NCBI RefSeq assembly: GCF_964204645.1
Contig: NC_134028.1
Span: forward strand, 17,103,263-17,167,262
DNA: 64,000 nt
Direction of reading: 5' to 3'
Origin: Tubulanus polymorphus
Taxonomy: Eukaryota; Nemertea; Palaeonemertea; Tubulaniformes; Tubulanidae
Positions 52,308-62,021 of the stretch are shown here, piece after piece. The first letter of the stretch is position 1; each line of letters opens with the position of its first letter. The notes below the pieces were generated by a model. The model saw only the letters and a list, made by a program, of their open reading frames with translations, did not search any database and was not told the origin of the DNA. A program made the translations under genes and the position numbers.

Positions 52308-55300
52308 TTGTTTTTGGTTTTGTCGCCCGCAACAATTCATTATTTTGGTTTTATCGCCCGCGATAATTCATTATTTTGGTTTTATCGCCCGCGACAATTC
52401 ATTTTTTGGATTTGTCGCCCACGACAATTCAATATTTTGGTTTTATCGCCCGCGACAATTCATTATTTTGGTTTTATCGCCCGCGACAATTCATTATTTT
52501 GGTTTTGTCACCCGAGACAATTCATCATTTTGGTTTTATCGCCCGCGACAATTCATTATTTTGGTTTTGTCCCCCGCGACAATTCACCATTTTGGTTTTG
52601 TCGCCTGGACAATTCACCATTTTGGTTTTGTCGCCCGCGACGATTCATTATTTTGGTTTTGTCGCCCCCACGATTCTTTTTTTGGTTTTGTCGCCCGCGA
52701 CAATTCATTAGTTTGGTTTTGTCGCCAGCGACAATTCATTATTTTGGTTTTGTCGACCGCGACAATTCTTCTTTTTGGTTTTGTCGCCCGCGACAATTCA
52801 TTATTTTGGTTTTGTCGCCCGCGACAATTCACCATTTTGGTTTTGTCGCCCGCGACAATTCACCATTTTGGTTTTGTCGCCCGCGACAATTCACCGTTTT
52901 GGTTTTGTCACCCGCGACAATTCATTATTTTGGTTTTATCGCCCGCGACAATTCATTATTTTGGTTTTGTCGCCCGCGACAATTCACCGTTTTGGTTTTG
53001 TCGCCCACGACAATTCATTATTTTGGTTTTGTCGCCAGCGACAATTCACCATTTTGGTTTTGTCGCGCGCGACAATTCACCGTTTTGGTTTTGTCACCCG
53101 CGACAATTCATTATTTTTGTTTTATCGCCCGCGACAATTCATTATTTTGGTTTTGTCGCCCGCGACAATTCATTATTTTGGTTTTGTCGCCCCGACAATT
53201 CTTTTTTTTGGTTTTGTCGCCCGCGACAATTCATTATTTTAGTTTTATCGCCCGCGACAATTCAATATTTTGGTTTTATCACCCGCGACAATTCATTATT
53301 TTAGTTTTATCGCCCGCGACAATTCAATATTTTGGTTTTGTCGCCTGCGACAATTCAATATTTTGGTTTTATCGCCCGCGACAATTCATTACTTTAGTTT
53401 TATCTCCAGCGACAATTCATTATTTTGGTTTTGTCGCCCGGGATAATTCTTCTTTTTGGTTTTGTCGCCCGCAACAATTCATTATTTTGGTTTTATCGCC
53501 CGCGATAATTCATTATTTTGGTTTTATCGCCCGCGACAATTCATTTTTTGGATTTGTCGCCCACGACAATTCAATATTTTGGTTTTATCGCCCGCGACAA
53601 TTCATTATTTTGGTTTTATCGCCCGCGACAATTCATTATTTTGGTTTTGTCACCCGAGACAATTCATCATTTTGGTTTTATCGCCCGCGACAATTCATTA
53701 TTTTGGTTTTGTCCCCCGCGACAATTCACCATTTTGGTTTTGTCGCCTGGACAATTCACCATTTTGGTTTTGTCGCCCGCGACGATTCATTATTTTGGTT
53801 TTGTCGCCCCCACAATTCTTTTTTTGGTTTTGTCGCCCGCGACAATTCATTAGTTTGGTTTTGTCGCCGGCGACAATTCATTATTTTGGTTTTGTCGACC
53901 GCGACAATTCTTCTTTTTGGTTTTGTCGCCCGCGACAATTCATTATTTTGGTTTTGTCGCCCGCGACAATTCACCATTTTGGTTTTGTCGCCCACGACAA
54001 TTCACCATTTTGGTTTTGTCGCCCGCGACAATTCACCGTTTTGGTTTTGTCACCCGCGACAATTCATTATTTTTGTTTTATCGCCCGCGACAATTCATTA
54101 TTTTGGTTTTGTCGCCCGCGACAATTCATTATTTTGGTTTTGTCGCCCCGACAATTCTTTTTTTTGGTTTTGTCGCCCGCGACAATTCATTATTTTAGTT
54201 TTATCGCCCGCGACAATTCAATATTTTGGTTTTATCACCCGCGACAATTCATTATTTTAGTTTTATCGCCCGCGACAATTCAATATTTTGGTTTTGTCGC
54301 CTGCGACAATTCAATATTTTGGTTTTATCGCCCGCGACAATTCATTACTTTAGTTTTATCTCCAGCGACAATTCATTATTTTGGTTTTGTCGCCCGGGAT
54401 AATTCTTCTTTTTGGTTTTGTCGCCCGCAACAATTCATTATTTTGGTTTTATCGCCCGCGATAATTCATTATTTTGGTTTTATCGCCCGCGACAATTCAT
54501 TTTTTGGATTTGTCGCCCACGACAATTCAATATTTTGGTTTTATCGCCCGCGACAATTCATTATTTTGGTTTTATCGCCCGCGACAATTCATTATTTTGG
54601 TTTTGTCACCCGAGACAATTCATCATTTTGGTTTTATCGCCCGCGACAATTCATTATTTTGGTTTTGTCCCCCGCGACAATTCACCATTTTGGTTTTGTC
54701 GCCTGGACAATTCACCATTTTGGTTTTGTCGCCCGCGACGATTCATTATTTTGGTTTTGTCGCCCCCACAATTCTTTTTTTGGTTTTGTCGCCCGCGACA
54801 ATTCATTAGTTTGGTTTTGTCGCCGGCGACAATTCATTATTTTGGTTTTGTCGACCGCGACAATTCTTCTTTTTGGTTTTGTCGCCCGCGACAATTCATT
54901 ATTTTGGTTTTGTCGCCCGCGACAATTCACCATTTTGGTTTTGTCGCCCACGACAATTCACCATTTTGGTTTTGTCGCCCGCGACAATTCACCGTTTTGG
55001 TTTTGTCACCCGCGACAATTCATTATTTTGGTTTTATCGCCCGCGACAATTCATTATTTTGGTTTTGTCGCCCGCGACAATTCACCGTTTTGGTTTTGTC
55101 GCCCACGACAATTCATTATTTTGGTTTTGTCGCCAGCGACAATTCACCATTTTGGTTTTGTCGCGCGCGACAATTCACCGTTTTGGTTTTGTCACCCGCG
55201 ACAATTCATTATTTTTGTTTTATCGCCCGCGACAATTCATTATTTTGGTTTTGTCGCCCGCGACAATTCATTATTTTGGTTTTGTCGCCCCGACAATTCT

Positions 55301-58300
55301 TTTTTTTGGTTTTGTCGCCGGCGACAATTCATTAGTCTGGTTTTGTCGCCCACGACAATTCAATATTTTGGTTTTATCGCCCGCGACAATTCATTATTTT
55401 GGTTTTATCGCCCGCGACAATTTTTTTCTCTTTTTGTCGCGGTTTTATCGCCTGCGACACTTCAATATTTTGGTTTTATCGCCCGCAACAATTCATTATT
55501 TTGGTTTTATCGCCCGCGACAATTCATTATTTTGGTTTTATCGCCCGCGACAATTCATTATTTTGGTTTTGTCACCCGAGACAATTCATCATTTTGGTTT
55601 TATCGCCCGCGACAATTCATTATTTTGGTTTTGTCCCCCGTGACAATTCACCATTTTGGTTTTGTCGCCTGGACAATTCACCATTTTGGTTTTGTCGCCC
55701 GCGACGATTCATTATTTTGGTTTTGTCGCCCCCACAATTCTTTTTTTGGTTTTGTCGCCCGCGACAATTCATTAGTTTGGTTTTTTCGCCGGCGACAATT
55801 CATTATTTTGGTTTTGTCGACCGCGACAATTCATTATTTTGGTTTTGTCGCCCGCGACAATTCACCATTTTGGTTTTGTCGCCCACGACAATTCACCATT
55901 TTGGTTTTGTCGCCCGCGACAATTCACCGTTTTGGTTTTGTCACCCGCGACAATTCATTATTTTGGTTTTATCGCCCGCGACAATTCATTATTTTGGTTT
56001 TGTCGCCCGCGACAATTCACCGTTTTGGTTTTGTCTCCCGCGACAATTCATTATTTTGGTTTTGTCGCCAGCGACAATTCACCATTTTGGTTTTGTCGCG
56101 CGCGACAATTCACCGTTTTGGTTTTGTCACCCGCGACAATTCATTATTTTGGTTTTATCGCCCGCGACAATTCATTATTTTGGTTTTGTCGCCCGCGACA
56201 ATTCATTATTTTGGTTTTGTCGCCCCGACAATTCTTTTTTTTGGTTTTGTCGCCGGCGACAATTCATTAGTCTGGTTTTGTCGCCCACGACAATTCAATA
56301 TTTTGGTTTTATCGCCCGCGACAATTCATTATTTTGGTTTTATCGCCCGCGACAATTTTTTTCTCTTTTTGTCGCGGTTTTATCGCCTGCGACACTTCAA
56401 TATTTTGGTTTTATCGCCCGCAACACTTCATTATTTTGGTTTTATCGCCCGCGACAATTCATTATTTTGGTTTTATCGCCCGCGACAATTCATTATTTTG
56501 GTTTTGTCAGCCGAGACAATTCATCATTTTGGTTTTATCGCCGCCGACAATTCATTATTTTGGTTTTGTCCCCCGTGACAATTCACCATTTTGGTTTTGT
56601 CGCCTGGACAATTCACCATTTTGGTTTTGTCGCCCGCGACGATTCATTATTTTGGTTTTGTCGCCCCCACAATTCTTTTTTTGGTTTTGTCGCCCGCGAC
56701 AATTCATTAGTTTGGTTTTGTCGCTTGCGACAATTCATTATTTTGGTTTTGTCGCCCGCGAAAATTCAATATTTTGGTTTTATCGCCCACGACAATTCAC
56801 TACTTTGGTTTTATCGCCAGCGACAATTCATTATTTTGGTTTTGTCGACCGCGACAATTCATTATTTTGGTTTTATCGCCCGCGACAATTCATTTTTTGG
56901 ATTTGTCGCCCACGACAATTCAATATTTTGGTTTTATGGCCTGCGACAATTCATTATTTTATCAATTCATTTTTTGGATTTGTCGCCCACGACAATTCAA
57001 TATTTTGGTTTTATCGCCCGCGACAATTCATTATTTTGGTTTTATCGCCCGCGACAATTCATTATTTTGGTTTTGTCGCACACGACAATGGCGACAATTC
57101 AAGATTTTGGTTTTATCGCCCACGACAATTCAATATTTTGGTTTTATCGCCCGCGACAATTCATTATTTTGGTTTTATCGCCCGCGACAATTTTTTTCTC
57201 TTTTTGTCGCGGTTTTATCGCCTGCGACACTTCAATATTTTGGTTTTATCGCCCGCAACAATTCATTAATTTGGTTTTGTATTTTGTTTTTGTCGCCCGC
57301 GACAATTTTTTCAATGGTTTTGTCGCCCGCGACAATTCAATATTTTGGTTTTATCGCCCGCGACAATTCATTATTTTGGTTTTGTCGCCCGCGACAATTC
57401 ACCATTTTGGTTTTGTCACCCACGACAATTCATTATTTTGGTTTTATCGCCGCGACAATTCATTATTTTAGTTTTATCGCCCGCGACAATTCATTATTTT
57501 GGTTTTGTCGCACCGACAATTCTTTTTTTGGTTTTGTCGCCCGCGACAATTCATTAATTTGGTTTTGTCGCCCGCGTTAATTCATTAGTCTGGTTTTGTC
57601 GCCCGCGACAATTCAATATTTTGGTTTTGTCGCCCGCGACAATTCAATATTTTGGTTTTATCGCCCGCGACAATTCATTACTTTAGTTTTATCTCCAGCG
57701 ACAATTCATTATTTTGGTTTTGTCGCCAGCGACAATTCACCATTTTGGTTTTGTCGCCCGCGACAATTCACCGATTTGGTTTTGTCACCCGCGACAATTC
57801 ATTATTTTGGTTTTATCGCCCGCGACAATTCATTATTTTGGTTTTGTCGCCCCGACAATTCTTTTTTTTGGTTTTGTCGCCCGCGACAATTCATTATTTT
57901 AGTTTTATCGCCCGCGACAATTCAATATTTTGGTTTTATCACCCGCGACAATTCATTATTTTGGTTTTGTCGCACACGACAATGGCGACAATTCAAGATT
58001 TTGGTTTTATCGCCCACGACAATTCAATATTTTGGTTTTATCGCCCGCGACAATTCATTATTTTGGTTTTATCGCCCGCGACAATTTTTTTCTCTTTTTG
58101 TCGCGGTTTTATCGCCTGCGACAATTCAATATTTTGGTTTTATCGCCCGCAACAATTCATTATTTTGGTTTTGTATTTTGTTTTTGTCGCCCGCGACAAT
58201 TTTTTTTAATGGTTTTGTCGCCCGCGACAATTCAATATTTTAGTTTTATCGACCGCGACAATTCATTATTTTGGTTTTGTCCCCCGTGACAATTCACCAT

Positions 58301-58822
58301 TTTGGTTTTGTCGCCCGCGACAATTCACCGTTTTGGTTTTGTCACCCGCGACAATTCATTATTTTGGTTTTATCGCCCGCGACAATTCATTATTTTGGTT
58401 TTGTCCCCCGCGACAATTCACCATTTTGGTTTTGTCGCCTGGACAATTCACCATTTTGGTTTTGTCGCCCGCGACGATTCATTATTTTGGTTTTGTCGCC
58501 CCCACAATTCTTTTTTTGGTTTTGTCGCCCGCGACAATTCATTAGTTTGGTTTTGTCGCCGGCGACAATTCATTATTTTGGTTTTGTCGACCGCGACAAT
58601 TCTTCTTTTTGGTTTTGTCGCCCGCGACAATTCATTATTTTGGTTTTGTCGCCCGCGACAATTCACCATTTTGGTTTTGTCGCCCGCGACAATTCACCAT
58701 TTTGGTTTTGTCGCCCGCGACAATTCACCGTTTTGGTTTTGTCACCCGCGACAATTCATTATTTTGGTTTTATCGCCCGCGACAATTCATTATTTTGGTT
58801 TTGTCGCCCGCGACAATTCACC
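52308..58822 (+). repeat. 6.7-kb tandem duplication, copy 2
   Basis: It matches 45,641-52,093. The first part differs at several sites: GGGATAATTCTTG near 52,300 where copy 1 has TTC, CCCACGATTC near 52,670, GCCAGCGAC near 52,724 and CCCGCGAC at 52,852. Most of these resemble 34.57-35.1 kb or its duplicate instead. From about 53,250 on I saw no difference other than the 62 bp that copy 1 lacks. The copy ends at 58,822 against 52,093. Confidence 0.83.
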
Positions 58823-58854
58823 ATTTTGGTTTTGTCGCCCGCGACAATTCACCG

Positions 58855-60431
58855 TTTTGGTTTTGTCACCCGCGACAATTCATTATTTTGGTTTTATCGC
58901 CCGCGACAATTCATTATTTTGGTTTTGTCGCCAGCGACAATTCACCATTTTGGTTTTGTCGCGCGCGACAATTCACCGTTTTGGTTTTGTCACCCGCGAC
59001 AATTCATTATTTTGGTTTTATCGCCCGCGACAATTCATTATTTTGGTTTTATCGCCCGCGACAATTTTTTTCTCTTTTTGTCGCGGTTTTATCGCCTGCG
59101 ACAATTCAATATTTTGGTTTTATCGCCCGCAACAATTCATTATTTTGGTTTTGTATTTTGTTTTTGTCGCCCGCGACAATTTTTTTTAATGGTTTTGTCG
59201 CCCGCGACAATTCAATATTTTAGTTTTATCGACCGCGACAATTCATTATTTTGGTTTTATCGCCCGCGACAATTCATTATTTTGGTTTTGTCGCCCCGAC
59301 AATTCTTTTTTTTGGTTTTGTCGCCGGCGACAATTCATTAGTCTGGTTTTGTCGCCCGCGACAATTCAATATTTTGGTTTTATCACCCGCGACAATTCAT
59401 TATTTTGGTTTTGTCGCCCCGACAATTCTTTTTTTTGGTTTTGTCGCCGGCGACAATTCATTAGTCTGGTTTTATCGCCCACGACAATTCACTACTTTGG
59501 TTTTATCGCCAGCGACAATTCATTATTTTGGTTTTATCGCCCGCGACAATTCATTATTTTGGTTTTGTCGCACACGACAATGGCGACAATTCAAGATTTT
59601 GGTTTTATCGCCCACGACAATTCAATATTTTGGTTTTATCGCCCGCGACAATTCATTATTTTGGTTTTATCGCCCGCGACAATTTTTTTCTCTTTTTGTC
59701 GCGGTTTTATCGCCTGCGACACTTCAATATTTTGGTTTTATCGCCCGCAACAATTCATTAATTTGGTTTTGTATTTTGTTTTTGTCGCCCGCGACAATTT
59801 TTTTAATGGTTTTGTCGCCCGCGACAATTCAATATTTTGGTTTTATCGCCCGCGACAATTCATTATTTTGGTTTTGTCGCCCGCGACAATTCATTATTTT
59901 GGTTTTGTCGCCAGCGACAATTCACCATTTTGGTTTTGTCGCGCGCGACAATTCACCGTTTTGGTTTTGTCACCCGCGACAATTCATTATTTTTGTTTTA
60001 TCGCCCGCGACAATTCATTATTTTGGTTTTGTCGCCCGCGACAATTCATTATTTTGGTTTTGTCGCCCCGACAATTCTTTTTTTTGGTTTTGTCGCCGGC
60101 GACAATTCATTAGTCTGGTTTTGTCGCCCACGACAATTCAATATTTTGGTTTTATCGCCCGCGACAATTCATTATTTTGGTTTTATCGCCCGCGACAATT
60201 TTTTTCTCTTTTTGTCGCGGTTTTATCGCCTGCGACACTTCAATATTTTGGTTTTATCGCCCGCAACAATTCATTATTTTGGTTTTATCGCCCGCGACAA
60301 TTCATTATTTTGGTTTTATCGCCCGCGACAATTCATTATTTTGGTTTTGTCACCCGAGACAATTCATCATTTTGGTTTTATCGCCCGCGACAATTCATTA
60401 TTTTGGTTTTGTCCCCCGTGACAATTCACCA
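58855..60431 (+). repeat. 1,577-bp tandem duplication, copy 1
   Basis: The unit repeats 1,577 bp downstream. Landmarks in order are GCCAGCGAC and GCGCGCGAC near 58,930, a CTCTTTTT unit near 59,068, a GTATTTTG unit near 59,153, two ATTAGTCTGG units near 59,340 and 59,462, ACTACTTTGG near 59,492 and a second GTATTTTG unit near 59,770. I saw no base difference from copy 2. Confidence 0.88.
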
Positions 60432-62021
60432 TTTTGGTTTTGTCACCCGCGACAATTCATTATTTTGGTTTTATCGCCCGCGACAATTCATTATTTTGGT
60501 TTTGTCGCCAGCGACAATTCACCATTTTGGTTTTGTCGCGCGCGACAATTCACCGTTTTGGTTTTGTCACCCGCGACAATTCATTATTTTGGTTTTATCG
60601 CCCGCGACAATTCATTATTTTGGTTTTATCGCCCGCGACAATTTTTTTCTCTTTTTGTCGCGGTTTTATCGCCTGCGACAATTCAATATTTTGGTTTTAT
60701 CGCCCGCAACAATTCATTATTTTGGTTTTGTATTTTGTTTTTGTCGCCCGCGACAATTTTTTTTAATGGTTTTGTCGCCCGCGACAATTCAATATTTTAG
60801 TTTTATCGACCGCGACAATTCATTATTTTGGTTTTATCGCCCGCGACAATTCATTATTTTGGTTTTGTCGCCCCGACAATTCTTTTTTTTGGTTTTGTCG
60901 CCGGCGACAATTCATTAGTCTGGTTTTGTCGCCCGCGACAATTCAATATTTTGGTTTTATCACCCGCGACAATTCATTATTTTGGTTTTGTCGCCCCGAC
61001 AATTCTTTTTTTTGGTTTTGTCGCCGGCGACAATTCATTAGTCTGGTTTTATCGCCCACGACAATTCACTACTTTGGTTTTATCGCCAGCGACAATTCAT
61101 TATTTTGGTTTTATCGCCCGCGACAATTCATTATTTTGGTTTTGTCGCACACGACAATGGCGACAATTCAAGATTTTGGTTTTATCGCCCACGACAATTC
61201 AATATTTTGGTTTTATCGCCCGCGACAATTCATTATTTTGGTTTTATCGCCCGCGACAATTTTTTTCTCTTTTTGTCGCGGTTTTATCGCCTGCGACACT
61301 TCAATATTTTGGTTTTATCGCCCGCAACAATTCATTAATTTGGTTTTGTATTTTGTTTTTGTCGCCCGCGACAATTTTTTTAATGGTTTTGTCGCCCGCG
61401 ACAATTCAATATTTTGGTTTTATCGCCCGCGACAATTCATTATTTTGGTTTTGTCGCCCGCGACAATTCATTATTTTGGTTTTGTCGCCAGCGACAATTC
61501 ACCATTTTGGTTTTGTCGCGCGCGACAATTCACCGTTTTGGTTTTGTCACCCGCGACAATTCATTATTTTTGTTTTATCGCCCGCGACAATTCATTATTT
61601 TGGTTTTGTCGCCCGCGACAATTCATTATTTTGGTTTTGTCGCCCCGACAATTCTTTTTTTTGGTTTTGTCGCCGGCGACAATTCATTAGTCTGGTTTTG
61701 TCGCCCACGACAATTCAATATTTTGGTTTTATCGCCCGCGACAATTCATTATTTTGGTTTTATCGCCCGCGACAATTTTTTTCTCTTTTTGTCGCGGTTT
61801 TATCGCCTGCGACACTTCAATATTTTGGTTTTATCGCCCGCAACAATTCATTATTTTGGTTTTATCGCCCGCGACAATTCATTATTTTGGTTTTATCGCC
61901 CGCGACAATTCATTATTTTGGTTTTGTCACCCGAGACAATTCATCATTTTGGTTTTATCGCCCGCGACAATTCATTATTTTGGTTTTGTCCCCCGTGACA
62001 ATTCACCATTTTGGTTTTGTC
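60432..62021 (+). repeat. 1,577-bp tandem duplication, copy 2
   Basis: It begins at 60,432, where a TCCCCCGTGAC and AATTCACC monomer leads directly into TCACCCGCGAC. It runs to 62,021. There the sequence goes on with GCCTGGAC instead of repeating, which ends the duplication. Confidence 0.88.
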
